NCBI RefSeq assembly: GCF_004357985.1
Contig: NZ_SMTF01000002.1
Location: forward strand, 186,001 to 250,000
Reading direction: 5' to 3'
Source of the DNA: Luteimonas aestuarii
Lineage (GTDB): Bacteria; Pseudomonadota; Gammaproteobacteria; Xanthomonadales; Xanthomonadaceae
DNA: 64,000 nt
The stretch's first letter is position 1. The number at the start of each line of letters is the position of its first letter. The notes beneath the pieces are model-generated. The model did not search any database. It worked only from the letters and a program-made list of their open reading frames with translations, and was not told where the DNA came from. This document shows positions 1-11,714 of the stretch, in pieces. Position numbers and translations under genes: made by a program.

Positions 1-366
1 GGGTCTCCTGCTGGGCCTGGGAAAGTGGTCGCTGGCGCAGGCCCGGTGCCGCCGCAAGTCGCGGCCCGATATCCGCCTGGTTGCGACGGCACCGCGCCTG
101 CGCTGGAGAGTTCCGGTGCCCTCCCGGAAAAGCCGCTTGCGCGCCTCCCCGCTTGCCGGCCAGTTCGCGGTGAAAATTGGGTACGCCGGTCGGGCGCCAC
201 GCCGACCAAGCGGATATCGGGTCGCGACTCGGTGTGGGGCCCGACAGGCGTCGTGCCGATGTCCGGGTTTGGTGCTATGCGCTCACTGGAGCGAGCCAGG
301 CAGCGATGGCTATGGAACGGCAACCATGCGTGTGCGCCGACCGCGGCGACAGATTTCGCGTGCAAC
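1..366. other. No confident gene at left edge
   Basis: No reading frame here could be recognised as a known protein. A + strand frame open from the first base reads with arginine-rich composition and could be the tail of an upstream gene, but it runs on without a stop into the antisense of the nuclease gene, so it is not supported. The stretch probably contains the downstream flank of the nuclease gene. Confidence 0.4.
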
Positions 367-1170
367 CTACTTCCGGGCCAGCTTCGCGTTCAACAGCTCC
401 GCCAGCCGGATGCCACCCAACTGCACCTGCCGCTCCGCCGTCGCCAGGTTGGCGCGCAGGTAATCGTCGCCGACATTGCGGTTGTCCGGATAGAAGCCCG
501 GTTGCAGCACGATGCGGCAGGCCTCGCCCGCCCACTGCGCCGGCGCCACCGCCGAAAATTCGACCGCCGGCACGGACGGCCGGGTGATCCGCAGCCACCA
601 GTAGTGGACCGTTTCGTCCAGGCCGCGCGAGCGCAGCACCGGCGTATCCCACAGCGCATGCAGGTTGGTGCCGCGTCCGGCGTGCTGGACCTGGAAGGTA
701 TTGCCGCCGCGATCACGGGCGAACCCGGCGTGCAGCGGCTGGTGCACGTCGCCGACGAAGTGGACCACGAACTTCAGCGCCTGCAGGCGTTCGGCGTCGC
801 TGCGCGCGGGGTCGGCCAGGATCGCCGCCTGCGCGTTGATCGCCTCGACGACGCAGTTGCCGTCGCGGCAGTCGCGCGCGGCCTCGTAGGCGCAGTCGTG
901 TTCGCCGATGTTGACATAGTGCCAGGTGGAAGAACGGCGACCCAGGTCGGGATCACGCTCGCGCAGCTCGTCGGCCCAGGTGGCCACGTCGGCCAGCGAG
1001 GCGTGCCGTTCCGTCGCCAGCAGGCGCAGCGCTTCGGCGCGCGCTTCGGGCGTGAGCTGGTACTCGGCCAGCCGGGCGACGAGGCGATGCCCCAGCGGCC
1101 CCCAGGCCGACGCCGGCCAGGGCGCCGCGAGCAGCAGGACGATGCAGAGCAAGGTGGTCAGGCGAGACAT
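367..1170 (-). CDS. S1/P1-type zinc nuclease, secreted
   Basis: This is a 267-residue protein of the S1/P1 nuclease family, which cleaves single-stranded nucleic acids using a trinuclear zinc centre. A signal peptide (about residues 1-22, ending ASA) is followed by the tryptophan that becomes the mature N-terminus and is itself a zinc ligand (W23). The other expected ligands can be placed: H28, D67, H84, H137 and D141 in HFVGD, H147, H171 and D175 in LHALWD. All nine positions appear present, so it should be active in the periplasm or outside the cell. The start is the ATG before the signal peptide. It lies 48 bp downstream of the divergently oriented-free ompW-like gene on the same strand and may be read from the same transcript. 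Substrate preference cannot be read from sequence. Confidence 0.9.
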   Translation of the reverse strand: MSRLTTLLCIVLLLAAPWPASAWGPLGHRLVARLAEYQLTPEARAEALRLLATERHASLADVATWADELRERDPDLGRRSSTWHYVNIGEHDCAYEAARDCRDGNCVVEAINAQAAILADPARSDAERLQALKFVVHFVGDVHQPLHAGFARDRGGNTFQVQHAGRGTNLHALWDTPVLRSRGLDETVHYWWLRITRPSVPAVEFSAVAPAQWAGEACRIVLQPGFYPDNRNVGDDYLRANLATAERQVQLGGIRLAELLNAKLARK

Positions 1171-1218
1171 GCCGGTATGTTACCGGCATGTCGATGACCG
1201 CCGCGTCCGCGGCGTGGC

Positions 1219-3025
<1,807 letters not shown>

Positions 3026-3051
3026 CCTGCCGGTAGCCCGTCGCGATACCC

Positions 3052-3082
3052 GAAGCCCCGCAGCCGCGGGGCTTCTTGTTTT
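3052..3082 (+). terminator. Rho-independent terminator after gap
   Basis: A 10-bp GC-rich stem (3052-3061 with 3066-3075) closes a four-base loop and is followed by the tail TTGTTTT. It starts 26 bp after the gap stop codon and should separate gap transcription from the membrane-protein unit downstream. Confidence 0.85.
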
Positions 3083-3141
3083 CCGGCGGGGCGCGGCTAT
3101 GGTGGCGGTCGCCGCATCGATGCGGCTGGAGGAGGGGGCGC

Positions 3142-5817
3142 GTGGAAGGGATCCTGGTCTTGCTGGTGTTGGCCGTACTGGCGATCCCGGTGCTGCTGAT
3201 CGTGGCACTGGTGTCGGTGAGTGGACTGAAGCAGCGCGTGCGCCTGCTGGAGGAGTCGCAAGAGGCCTTGCGTGCGGCGTTGGCCGCGCTGGCGTCGACG
3301 CCGCGTGCGCCGATGCGACCGCCAGCGGCCGAGGTCGCGCCGACGCCCGCGCCACCATCCGCGCCGGCACCTGAAACGTCCCCCGCGCCGTCATCGGTGC
3401 AGCGCCCGCCGCCCGCGCCCGCCACGCCGCCTCGCACGATGCAGGCCGCGGCGCCCGCGCCCGGGCGCGTTGCAGCGACCGCGCCGCCGCCATCCGAACC
3501 GCAGCCGCCCGGCGTGGTCGAGATCGCTGCGCGGGTGGTCAAGCGCTGGTTCACCACCGGCAACGTGCCGGTCAAGGTGGGCATGCTGGTGCTGTTGGCC
3601 GGCGTGGCCTCGCTGCTCAAGTACGCCAGCGACCAGGGCTGGCTGACCCTGCCGCCCGAGCTGCGCCTGGCCGGCGTGGCCGCCGCGGCCCTGGCCGGGC
3701 TGGTGTTCGGCTGGCGCCAGCGCGCGCAGCGTCCTGCGTTCGCACTGGCACTGCAGGGCGGCGCGATCGGCATCCTGCTGCTGGTCGTGTTCGCCGCGTT
3801 CAAGATCTTCGGCCTGCTTCCGGCCGTGGCTGCGTTTGCGCTCAGCGTGCTGCTGATCGCCGGACTGGGCGTGCTGGCGGTGCTGCAGGATTCGCGCACG
3901 CTGGCGGTGCTCGGCGTACTGGCGGGCTTCCTCGCGCCGATCTGGCTGTCCACCGGCAGCGGCAACCACGTCGCGCTGTTTTCGTACTACGCGGTGCTCA
4001 ACGCGGCGATCTTCGGCATCGCCTGGTTCAAGTCGTGGCGGGTGCTGAACCTGCTGGGCTTCGCCTTCACCTGGGGCATCGGCCTGCTGTGGGGGGTGCT
4101 GTCGTACACGCCGGACAAGCTGTCGAGCACGCAGCCGTTCCTGCTGCTGTTCTTCGCCTTCTACCTGCTGATCCCGATCCTGCACGCGCGTCGCCGCCCC
4201 GCCAGTCGCCGCGACCTGATCGACGGCTGCATCGTGTTCGGCACGCCGTTGATCGCTTTCTCGCTGCAGGCCGCGCTGCTGGAAGGCGAGCGCCTGCCAT
4301 TGGCCTTCTGCGCGCTGGGCTTGGCGGCGCTGTATGCCGCCTTGGCGTGGTGGCTGAGGCGGCGCGAGGGCTCCCCGGTCTTGCTGCAGGCGTATGCGCT
4401 GCTGGCCGTAGGCTTCGCCACGCTGTCGGTGCCGCTGGCGCTGTCGGCCAGCGCCACCGCCGCGGTGTTCGCGCTGGAAGGTGCCACGCTGGTCTGGCTG
4501 GGCCTGCGCCAGCAACGCGCCTTGCCGCAGTGGACGGGACTGGGCTTGCAACTGGCCGCAGCGGTGGCGTTTGCCATCGCGTTCGATGGCAGCCCGGGCG
4601 CCGGGTTCGCCGTCGCCAATGCGGTGTTCATGGGTGGGCTGCTGATCGCGCTGGCCGGGTTTGCCAGTGCGTGGAGCTATCGCGATGCGGGTCGTCGCGA
4701 GCCTGCGCTGATGTACTACCTCTGGGGCCTGGCCTGGTGGTGCGGCAACGCCCTGCAGGAGATCGAGGCGTTCGTGGCGATCGATGCGCGTGCCGATGCC
4801 ACGCTCGCCTTCGTCGCGCTCAGCGGCTGGCTGGCCGCGGAATTGCATCGCTTGCGTCCGGCACGGGCGCTGGCGCTGACCACGCTGGCCGGCTTGCTGG
4901 CAGCGATTCCGCTCGCGTTCGCGCAAAGCGCCGCGCACGCGCATCCGTTCGCGGGCCATGGCGTGTGGGCGTGGCTGGTGTTCGCGGTGCTGGGCGTGCG
5001 CAGCCTGGTGTGCCTGCGCGCTGGCGACGACCGCAGCGCGGACTGGGCGCAGTTCGCGTGGTGGCTGGTGTGGCCGGTGGTGGCATCGCTGTTCTGCCTG
5101 TGGCTGGCGATGCATTTCGAACTGGCGCTCGGCTGGCGCTTGATGCTGGCGGTGCTGCCGTGGCTCGCGCTGGTCGCCGCGTCGATCTGGCGCTGGTCGT
5201 GGCTGTCCGCGCCGCGGGGTGCGGGGTTCGATGCATATCGCATGGCGTTGCAGTCGGTGCTGTTCGCCGTCATCGCGGCGTGGTGGGGCACGACCCAGTT
5301 CGCGCCTGGCGGCAGTGCGCCGCTGCCGTGGCTGCCGCTGCTCAATCCAATGGAGCTGGCGCAGCTGGCGGTGCTGGCGCTGGCCGCGCAGTGGTTGTGG
5401 CGCGAAGCCGCCCCCGCCGCGCTGGTGCGACTGCGCGTGCCGCTGCTGTCGCTCGCCGGGTTCGTGTTCGTCACCGTGGTCACGCTGCGCGCGGTGCATC
5501 ATTGGGGCGGCATCGCATGGGATGATGGACTGGTCTCGTCCAGCCTGGCGCAGACCAGCCTGACCGTGGTGTGGAGCCTGCTGGGCGTGGTCGGCTGGAT
5601 CGTCGGTTCGCGCCGCGGCCAGCGCATGCTGTGGCTGGCGGGCGCGGTGCTGATGGGCGTGGTGCTGGCGAAACTCGTGCTGGTCGATCGCCAGCACCTG
5701 GGCAACCTGCTGGGCATCGGCTCGTTCATCGCCTACGGCCTGCTGTGTACGCTGGTGGGGTATTTCGCGCCGGCACCGCCGCGTGCGGACGCGCAACCCG
5801 AGGAGGACGCGGCATGA
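3142..5817 (+). CDS. DUF2339 polytopic membrane protein
   Basis: This is an 891-residue DUF2339-type membrane protein of unknown function. The N-terminus has one transmembrane segment, then a short coiled-coil-like stretch (LKQRVRLLEESQEALRAA) and a long Pro/Ala-rich linker of about 75 residues. From about residue 140 onward the protein is almost entirely hydrophobic helices, many separated by short basic loops, as expected for this family with over twenty membrane spans. The chosen start is GTG at 3142 because GGAGGAGGGG precedes it; an upstream ATG lies inside the gap terminator. It overlaps the DUF3999 gene by ATGA, so the two are translationally coupled and probably act together in the inner membrane. 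Confidence 0.85.
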   Translation: MEGILVLLVLAVLAIPVLLIVALVSVSGLKQRVRLLEESQEALRAALAALASTPRAPMRPPAAEVAPTPAPPSAPAPETSPAPSSVQRPPPAPATPPRTMQAAAPAPGRVAATAPPPSEPQPPGVVEIAARVVKRWFTTGNVPVKVGMLVLLAGVASLLKYASDQGWLTLPPELRLAGVAAAALAGLVFGWRQRAQRPAFALALQGGAIGILLLVVFAAFKIFGLLPAVAAFALSVLLIAGLGVLAVLQDSRTLAVLGVLAGFLAPIWLSTGSGNHVALFSYYAVLNAAIFGIAWFKSWRVLNLLGFAFTWGIGLLWGVLSYTPDKLSSTQPFLLLFFAFYLLIPILHARRRPASRRDLIDGCIVFGTPLIAFSLQAALLEGERLPLAFCALGLAALYAALAWWLRRREGSPVLLQAYALLAVGFATLSVPLALSASATAAVFALEGATLVWLGLRQQRALPQWTGLGLQLAAAVAFAIAFDGSPGAGFAVANAVFMGGLLIALAGFASAWSYRDAGRREPALMYYLWGLAWWCGNALQEIEAFVAIDARADATLAFVALSGWLAAELHRLRPARALALTTLAGLLAAIPLAFAQSAAHAHPFAGHGVWAWLVFAVLGVRSLVCLRAGDDRSADWAQFAWWLVWPVVASLFCLWLAMHFELALGWRLMLAVLPWLALVAASIWRWSWLSAPRGAGFDAYRMALQSVLFAVIAAWWGTTQFAPGGSAPLPWLPLLNPMELAQLAVLALAAQWLWREAAPAALVRLRVPLLSLAGFVFVTVVTLRAVHHWGGIAWDDGLVSSSLAQTSLTVVWSLLGVVGWIVGSRRGQRMLWLAGAVLMGVVLAKLVLVDRQHLGNLLGIGSFIAYGLLCTLVGYFAPAPPRADAQPEEDAA

Positions 5818-7181
5818 CGAGGTGGCAACGGCTGGGCCTGGTGGGGCTGTCGGCACTGGCGGCGGGCGGTGCGATCGCAGCGGTCGCGGCCGATTACGCC
5901 TGGCAATGGGCACTGGCGCCACAGGCCGGCGACAGCGGTGCCTATCGCGTGGTGCTGGACGCATCGGTGTACGGCGCGCTGCAGTCCCGCAGCCTGCGTG
6001 ATCTCGACGTGGTCGATGCCGGCGGCGCGACCGTGCCGGCCGCGGTGCTGCCGGCCATGTCGCCCGCGGCCAGCATCGGCGAGCGCGTGCCGATGCGCTG
6101 GTTCCCGCTGCCCTCCGGCCCGCGCGATGCCGGCAACGACATCGCGCTGCAGGTCGAGCGCGATGCCGACGGCACGGTGCGTCGCGTCGAGACACGCCTG
6201 TCCGGCGCGCGTGCGGCGCAGGCACGTCCTACCGAAGCCTGGCTGGTCGATGCCAGTGCGGTGGACGGCATCGTCGCGCTGTGGCTGGAATGGGCGCCGG
6301 GCCAGACGCCGCTGGACGTGGCCTATCGCGTCGAAGGCAGCAACGACCTGCGCGACTGGCGCATGCTGCAGCCGCGCGCGCCGCTGGTGGACCTGGTGCG
6401 CGACGGCGAGCGCCTGCAGCAGCGGCGCATCCCGCTGCAGGGCAGTGCGCGCTACCTGCGGCTGCTGCCGTCCGATGGCAGCGGCACGCTGCAGCTGTCC
6501 TCGGTGCAGGCCGAGCTTGCGCCTGCGGTGGCGGACGTCGCCTGGCAGTGGCAGGCACTCGACGGCGCGGCCATCGATGATCGCGGCACCACGCATTACG
6601 AGTACACGCTGGACGGGCGCTTCCCGATCGAACGCGTCGACCTGCAATTGCCCGGCAACAGCGCCGGCGAGTGGACGCTGTACAGCCGTGACGAGGCGAC
6701 CACGCCGTGGGTGCGTCGCACCGGGCCATGGGTGTCGTTCCGCATCGGCGAACGTGGTGCGGACCGCTCCGCGCCGCAGGTGCTGTCGTCGGCGGTGCGC
6801 GACCGCCACTGGCGGCTGTCGGGTTCGGTGCCGTCGGCGCAGGTGCCGCAGTTGCGCCTGGGCTGGCAGCCGGAAACCGTGGTGTTCGTGGCGCAGGGCA
6901 CGCCGCCCTACACGCTGGTTGCCGGCAGCGCGCGTGCCGCACGTGCGAATGCGCCGATGCCGCAACTGCTGGAGGCGATCCGGCGCCAGCACGGCGTCGA
7001 CTGGCAGCCGGCGGTGGCGACACTCGGCGAACGCCAGCAGGCTGCAGGCGAGCGCGCGCTGGTGCCGGTCGAAGAACCCCGCGACTGGAAGGCCTGGCTG
7101 CTGTGGGCCCTGCTGGTGGGCGGCGCGCTGTTGGTGGGCACGTTCGCCATCAGTCTGCTGCGCGGCAAGCCGGCATCCTGA
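5814..7181 (+). CDS. DUF3999 family membrane-anchored protein
   Basis: This 455-residue protein fits the DUF3999 family. It begins with a signal or anchor segment (about residues 8-28), continues as a large beta-rich exported domain, and ends with a transmembrane helix near residues 425-450 (WLLWALLVGGALLVGTFAISLL) followed by a short basic tail. The topology suggests a periplasmic domain tethered to the inner membrane. Its ATG overlaps the DUF2339 stop codon (ATGA), the usual genomic pairing of these two families, so a two-component membrane complex is likely. The pair's biochemical role is unknown. Confidence 0.85.
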   Translation: MTRWQRLGLVGLSALAAGGAIAAVAADYAWQWALAPQAGDSGAYRVVLDASVYGALQSRSLRDLDVVDAGGATVPAAVLPAMSPAASIGERVPMRWFPLPSGPRDAGNDIALQVERDADGTVRRVETRLSGARAAQARPTEAWLVDASAVDGIVALWLEWAPGQTPLDVAYRVEGSNDLRDWRMLQPRAPLVDLVRDGERLQQRRIPLQGSARYLRLLPSDGSGTLQLSSVQAELAPAVADVAWQWQALDGAAIDDRGTTHYEYTLDGRFPIERVDLQLPGNSAGEWTLYSRDEATTPWVRRTGPWVSFRIGERGADRSAPQVLSSAVRDRHWRLSGSVPSAQVPQLRLGWQPETVVFVAQGTPPYTLVAGSARAARANAPMPQLLEAIRRQHGVDWQPAVATLGERQQAAGERALVPVEEPRDWKAWLLWALLVGGALLVGTFAISLLRGKPAS

Positions 7182-7247
7182 CGCGCGTTTGCCGCACCCG
7201 GGCGCAGGCGGGACAATGGCGGTCTTCTTCCCCTTGGACGCGCTGCC

Positions 7248-8420
7248 ATGCCCATCCTGCGAATGACCGACCTCGACCTTGCCGGCAAGCGCGTGCTGAT
7301 CCGACAAGACCTCAACGTCCCCATCGAGGACGGGCGCATTACGTCGGAGCAGCGCATCACTGCGTCGATCCCCACGCTCAAGCTTGCGCTCGCGCAGGGC
7401 GCGGCGGTGATGGTCACCTCGCACCTGGGACGGCCCAAGGAAGGCGAGTGGAGCGAGGAGAACTCGCTGGCGCTGGTGGCGAAGCGGCTGGGCGAACTGC
7501 TCGGCACCGACGTGCCGCTGGTGCGCGACTGGGTGGATGGCGTGGACGTCGCGCCCGGCAGCATCGTGCTGCTGGAGAATTGCCGCATGAACGTCGGCGA
7601 GGGCAAGGATGACGAAGCGCTCGCGAAGCAATACGCCGCGCTGTGCGACGTGTTCGTGATGGATGCCTTCGGCACCGCGCACCGCGCGCAGGCCTCCACG
7701 CATGGCGTGATCCGCTTCGCGCCGGTGGCCGCGGGCGGACCGCTGCTGATGGCCGAACTCGACGCGCTGGACAAGGCGTTGGCCAATCCGGCGCGACCGT
7801 TGCTGGCGATCGTGGCCGGCAGCAAGGTCTCGACCAAGCTGGAGCTGCTGTCGAACCTGGTGGGCAAGGTGGACCAGCTGATCGTCGGCGGCGGCATCGC
7901 CAACACCTTCATCGCGGCCGAAGGCCATGGCGTCGGCAAGTCGCTGCATGAAGCCGACCTGCTCGACACCGCGAGGAAGATCACCGCGGAGGCCAAGGCA
8001 CGCGGTGCCGACATCCCGGTGCCGACCGACGTGGTGGTGGCCAAGGCCTTCGCCGCCGATGCCGAAGCCACGGTCAAGGCGGTGGACGCGGTGGCCGACG
8101 ACGACCTGATCCTCGACATCGGACCGGACACCGCGGCGCGTTACGCGACGCTGATCGCGACCGCCGGCACCGTGGTGTGGAACGGCCCGGTCGGCGTGTT
8201 CGAGTTCGATGCCTTCGGCAAGGGCACCGAGACGCTGGCGCGCGCGATCGCGGCGTCCAACGCGTTCTCCATCGCCGGTGGCGGCGACACCCTGGCGGCG
8301 GTGGACAAGTACGGCATCGCCGAGGACGTGTCCTACATCTCCACCGGCGGCGGCGCCTTCCTCGAATTCCTCGAAGGCAAGACCCTGCCCGCGGTGGCGG
8401 CGCTCGACGCGCGCGGTTGA
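7248..8420 (+). CDS. pgk: Phosphoglycerate kinase
   Basis: This 390-residue enzyme transfers phosphate from 1,3-bisphosphoglycerate to ADP in glycolysis. Supporting motifs are [11 protein letters not shown] near the N-terminus (substrate-binding Arg and Asp), [10 protein letters not shown], the [13 protein letters not shown] segment, [12 protein letters not shown], and the C-terminal nucleotide-binding loops [10 protein letters not shown] and [12 protein letters not shown]. Length matches bacterial Pgk. Two ATG codons lie close together (7248 and 7263); the first is used here, although some relatives start with the equivalent of MTDLDL. It lies between the DUF3999 gene and pyk in the glycolytic block. 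Confidence 0.97.
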   Translation: MPILRMTDLDLAGKRVLIRQDLNVPIEDGRITSEQRITASIPTLKLALAQGAAVMVTSHLGRPKEGEWSEENSLALVAKRLGELLGTDVPLVRDWVDGVDVAPGSIVLLENCRMNVGEGKDDEALAKQYAALCDVFVMDAFGTAHRAQASTHGVIRFAPVAAGGPLLMAELDALDKALANPARPLLAIVAGSKVSTKLELLSNLVGKVDQLIVGGGIANTFIAAEGHGVGKSLHEADLLDTARKITAEAKARGADIPVPTDVVVAKAFAADAEATVKAVDAVADDDLILDIGPDTAARYATLIATAGTVVWNGPVGVFEFDAFGKGTETLARAIAASNAFSIAGGGDTLAAVDKYGIAEDVSYISTGGGAFLEFLEGKTLPAVAALDARG

Positions 8421-8551
8421 GGGCGCAACGGCGACGCGCATTGCGTCGCTGGAAGTTGTCCCGTGGACAAGCGTAAAACCGCAGTGATCGTGGGCTAGGA
8501 TAGCCGGCGCACCTGCTTGCAGCGTGCGCCCCCTCCCACGCAGGCCTCGCC

Positions 8552-10018
8552 ATGTCCGAACAACGCCCCCGTACCCGCATCCTCGCCACGCTCGGCCCGG
8601 CCACAGACTCGCCCGGCGTGCTGGAGGCCATCCTGCGCGCGGGCGTGAACGTCGTGCGCCTGAACTTCTCGCACGGTGATCCGTCGGGCCAGGCGCTGCG
8701 TGCCGAGGCCGTGCGTGATGCGGCGAAGCGCGTCGGCGTCGAAGTCGGCATCCTCGCCGACCTGCCGGGGCCGAAGATCCGCGTCGAGCGCTTCGCCGAG
8801 GGCAAGGTGATGCTGAAGGCGGGCGATCGCTTCGACCTGCTGGCCGAGGAAGACGCGCCGCCCGGCACCCGGCACGAAGTGGGCGTGAGCTACCTCGGCC
8901 TGCCGGGCGACCTGTCGCCGGGCGACGTGTTGATGCTCGACGACGGCATGGTGCAGCTGAAGGTCGAGCGCATCGAAGGACAGCGCATCGTCAACACTGT
9001 GCTCAACGACAGCGTGCTGTCCGACCGCAAGGGCCTGAACAAGCTGGGCGGCGGCCTCTCGCTGGGCGCGCTGACCGACCGCGATCGCGAATTGATCGGC
9101 ATCGCCGCGGGCATCGGCGTCGATTTCATCGCGGTGTCGTTCTGCCGCAACGCCGCCGACATGGAAGAGGCGCGCAGCATCGCGCGCTCGCACGGCAGCG
9201 ATGCCGCGCTGGTGTCGAAGGTGGAGCGTGCCGAAGCCATCGAGAACCTTGCCGAGGTGATCGACGCCAGCGACGTGGTGATGGTGGCGCGCGGCGACCT
9301 GGGCGTGGAGATCGGCGACGCGGAATTGCCGGGCCTGCAGAAGAAGATCATCCGCGAGTCGCTGGCGCGCGACAAGGTGGTCATCACCGCCACGCAGATG
9401 CTGCAGTCGATGGTCGACAGCCCCATGCCCACGCGCGCGGAAGTGCTGGACGTGGCCAATGCGGTGATCGACGGCACCGATGCGGTGATGCTCTCGGCCG
9501 AAACCGCGGCCGGCAGTTTCCCGGTGCGTGCGGTCGAGGCGATGGCGCGCATCTGCGCCGGTGCCGAACGCCAGTTCCAGCCGCAGACCGACTTCGCGCA
9601 GGCGCAGCGCAACCTGGAGCGCGCAGACCAGGCCATCGCCATGGCCACGATGTTCCTCAGCGACCACATCGGCGTGCGCGCGATCGTGGCGATGACCGAG
9701 TCCGGCGGCACCGCGCGCTACCTGTCGCGCTTCCGCACCGGCACGCCGATCTACGCATTCACCCGCTCCGAGGGCGCGCGCCATCGCATGGCGATGATGC
9801 GCGACGTGTTCGCGATGGATTACGACAGCCGCGGCCAGACCCCGCGGGAAGCGGCGCGCGGCAGCATCCACAAGCTGGTCGAGGCCGGCCTGCTGCAGCC
9901 CGGCGACCGCGTGGTGTTCACCAGCGGCGAGCACATGGAGACCAAGGGCGCGACCAACACGCTGCGCCTGCTGCAGGTGGGCGAGGACGGCCGCGCCGAG
10001 GGCCTGGGCGAGCTGTAG
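8552..10018 (+). CDS. pyk: Pyruvate kinase
   Basis: This 488-residue pyruvate kinase makes pyruvate and ATP from phosphoenolpyruvate, the last step of glycolysis. The N-terminal RTRILATLGPAT, the metal/phosphate-binding VVRLNFSHG, the DLPGPKIRVER strand, MVARGDLGVEIG and ITATQMLQSM are all present, followed by an alpha/beta allosteric C-terminal domain containing TESGGTARYLSRFR. Length and motifs fit the PykA-type (type II) enzymes of proteobacteria. It sits 131 bp after pgk and 81 bp before the aldolase gene on the same strand. Confidence 0.96.
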   Translation: MSEQRPRTRILATLGPATDSPGVLEAILRAGVNVVRLNFSHGDPSGQALRAEAVRDAAKRVGVEVGILADLPGPKIRVERFAEGKVMLKAGDRFDLLAEEDAPPGTRHEVGVSYLGLPGDLSPGDVLMLDDGMVQLKVERIEGQRIVNTVLNDSVLSDRKGLNKLGGGLSLGALTDRDRELIGIAAGIGVDFIAVSFCRNAADMEEARSIARSHGSDAALVSKVERAEAIENLAEVIDASDVVMVARGDLGVEIGDAELPGLQKKIIRESLARDKVVITATQMLQSMVDSPMPTRAEVLDVANAVIDGTDAVMLSAETAAGSFPVRAVEAMARICAGAERQFQPQTDFAQAQRNLERADQAIAMATMFLSDHIGVRAIVAMTESGGTARYLSRFRTGTPIYAFTRSEGARHRMAMMRDVFAMDYDSRGQTPREAARGSIHKLVEAGLLQPGDRVVFTSGEHMETKGATNTLRLLQVGEDGRAEGLGEL

Positions 10019-10099
10019 CGGCACGCCGCGGCGACGCGGAGAGGTAATGGGGCGGGCGCTATACTCCCGCTCCTTTCCTCCGATCGTCCGGACGCCCGC

Positions 10100-11104
10100 A
10101 TGAGCATCGAACAGCTTGCCGAAACCGCACGTGCCATGGTCGCGCCCGGCAAGGGCATCATCGCCATCGATGAGTCCACGGCCACCATCGGCAAGCGCTT
10201 CGAAGGCGTGGGCATCGCCAACAACGAAGAGAACCGCCGCGCCTATCGCGAACTGCTGCTGACCACGCCGAACCTGGGCGACCACATCAGCGGCGCGATC
10301 CTCTACGACGAGACGCTTCGCCAATCGACCAGGGCCGGCGTGCCGTTCACCCGGGTCATGGCCGAGAACGGCATCCTCCCCGGCATCAAGGTCGACAAGG
10401 GCACGCAGCCGCTGGCCGGGTTCCCGGGCGAAGTGGTGACCGAAGGCCTCGACGGCCTGCGCGCGCGGCTGGAGGAGTACTACAAGCTCGGTGCGCGCTT
10501 CGCCAAGTGGCGCGCGGTGATCCACATCGGCGACGACACGCCGTCCGGCACCTGCATCGAAGCCAACAGCCACGCGCTGGCGCGCTATGCGGCGCTGTGC
10601 CAGGAACAGGGCCTGGTGCCGATGGTGGAGCCCGAAGTGCTGATGGACGGCGAGCACGACATCGAAACCAGCTATGAAGTGCACGAAGTGGTGCTGCGCG
10701 CGCTGTTCGACGCGCTCTACAACAGCAACGTCGCGCTGGAAGGCACCATCCTCAAGGCGTCGATGGTGCTGCCGGGCAAGTCCAGCGGCGAAGCCGCCGA
10801 CGTGGATGAAGTGGCCGAAGCGACGCTGATGTGCCTGAAGTCGTCGGTGCCGGCGATCCTGCCGGGCATCGTGTTCCTGTCCGGCGGCCAGAGCGACGAG
10901 GCGGCCACCGCGCACCTCGATGCCATGAACCGGCTGGGGCCGAACCCGTGGCCGCTGTCGTTCTCGTATGGCCGCGCCATGCAGTCGGCTGCGCTCAAGC
11001 TGTGGTCGCAGGACCTGGTGGGCAACTTCGCCAGGGCGCAGCAGACCGTGCATGCCCGCGCGCGGGACAACGGCCTCGCCGCGCAGGGCAAGTGGCAGGG
11101 ATGA
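10100..11104 (+). CDS. Class I fructose-bisphosphate aldolase
   Basis: This is a 334-residue class I (Schiff-base, metal-independent) fructose-1,6-bisphosphate aldolase. Family landmarks are GKGIIAIDEST near residue 18, AILYDETLRQST, KVDKGTQPLAG, KWRAVIHIGDDTPSG and VEPEVLMDG. The lysine expected to form the Schiff base is K219 in GTILKASMVLPG, and the C-terminus carries FLSGGQSDEAAT and the FSYGRAMQSAALKLW segment. It completes the gap-pgk-pyk-aldolase series. The reaction runs in either direction depending on carbon source. The class I type here is more often met in Xanthomonadaceae than in enteric bacteria, which rely mainly on class II. Confidence 0.95.
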   Translation: MSIEQLAETARAMVAPGKGIIAIDESTATIGKRFEGVGIANNEENRRAYRELLLTTPNLGDHISGAILYDETLRQSTRAGVPFTRVMAENGILPGIKVDKGTQPLAGFPGEVVTEGLDGLRARLEEYYKLGARFAKWRAVIHIGDDTPSGTCIEANSHALARYAALCQEQGLVPMVEPEVLMDGEHDIETSYEVHEVVLRALFDALYNSNVALEGTILKASMVLPGKSSGEAADVDEVAEATLMCLKSSVPAILPGIVFLSGGQSDEAATAHLDAMNRLGPNPWPLSFSYGRAMQSAALKLWSQDLVGNFARAQQTVHARARDNGLAAQGKWQG

Positions 11105-11228
11105 TGGCATCGGGACGAGATGCGTCTCCGCTCTCGGTCCCGCATCGCGTTTCCATCCCGTGAACGCCGCCCTCACGTTTGCTGTGGAACGCTCCACATC
11201 GATCCTGTCCCGGAGAGGGCGCGCAACC

Positions 11229-11714
11229 ATGCCGAACAAGTCGTCCGTCGCCGCATCACTGCTGCTGGCGATCTCCGCCGGCCTGCTACTGTCCGCACCC
11301 GGCACAGCCCATGCGGGTACGACGGCACCGACCTGCATCGCGCCGGGCCAGTGCTTCGTTACCCGCAATTACTGGTCAGGCCCGGTGCCGAATAACCTGT
11401 ACACCGCGCATGCGGGCGGTACGCTGTTCGGCATCGCGCCGTCCCGCGTGAGTGCCTGCAGGGTGCTTTCGAACGTGCTTCGCAACAACGGCCGCATCGC
11501 GCAGCAGGAGCGCAACTGCCTGCCTGCCCTGCGTGCGGGCAATCCATTCGTGATCTTCGCGCTTGACCGCCATGGCGTGAACAACACGATGTTGTTCAGG
11601 GCCACCTGCAACAACCCGACGCGCTTGCGTACGCGGTTGACCCTGGTCATCGACGGTCGCCAGTATTCCGGTGCGGTGGCGGAAGCGGTGGTTCGGCCCT
11701 GCTCGTCCACCTAG
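11229..11714 (+). CDS. Small secreted cysteine-containing protein
   Basis: I do not recognise this 161-residue protein. It starts after a GGAGAGGG ribosome-binding site and has a clear signal peptide (about residues 1-29, ending AHAG). The mature chain is rich in Asn, Arg and Thr, predicted mostly beta, and has six cysteines (CIAPGQC, then four spaced ones including the near-terminal RPCSST), suggesting three disulfides in an exported protein. It follows the aldolase gene by 124 bp on the same strand but is unlikely to be functionally tied to glycolysis. No enzymatic motif was seen. Confidence 0.7.
   Translation: MPNKSSVAASLLLAISAGLLLSAPGTAHAGTTAPTCIAPGQCFVTRNYWSGPVPNNLYTAHAGGTLFGIAPSRVSACRVLSNVLRNNGRIAQQERNCLPALRAGNPFVIFALDRHGVNNTMLFRATCNNPTRLRTRLTLVIDGRQYSGAVAEAVVRPCSST

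Noticed and set aside
3391..6225. Open frame of over 900 codons on the - strand opposite the DUF2339 gene
   Set aside because: Composition is Gln/Arg/His-rich, as expected from the complement of a membrane protein gene; no domain is recognisable.
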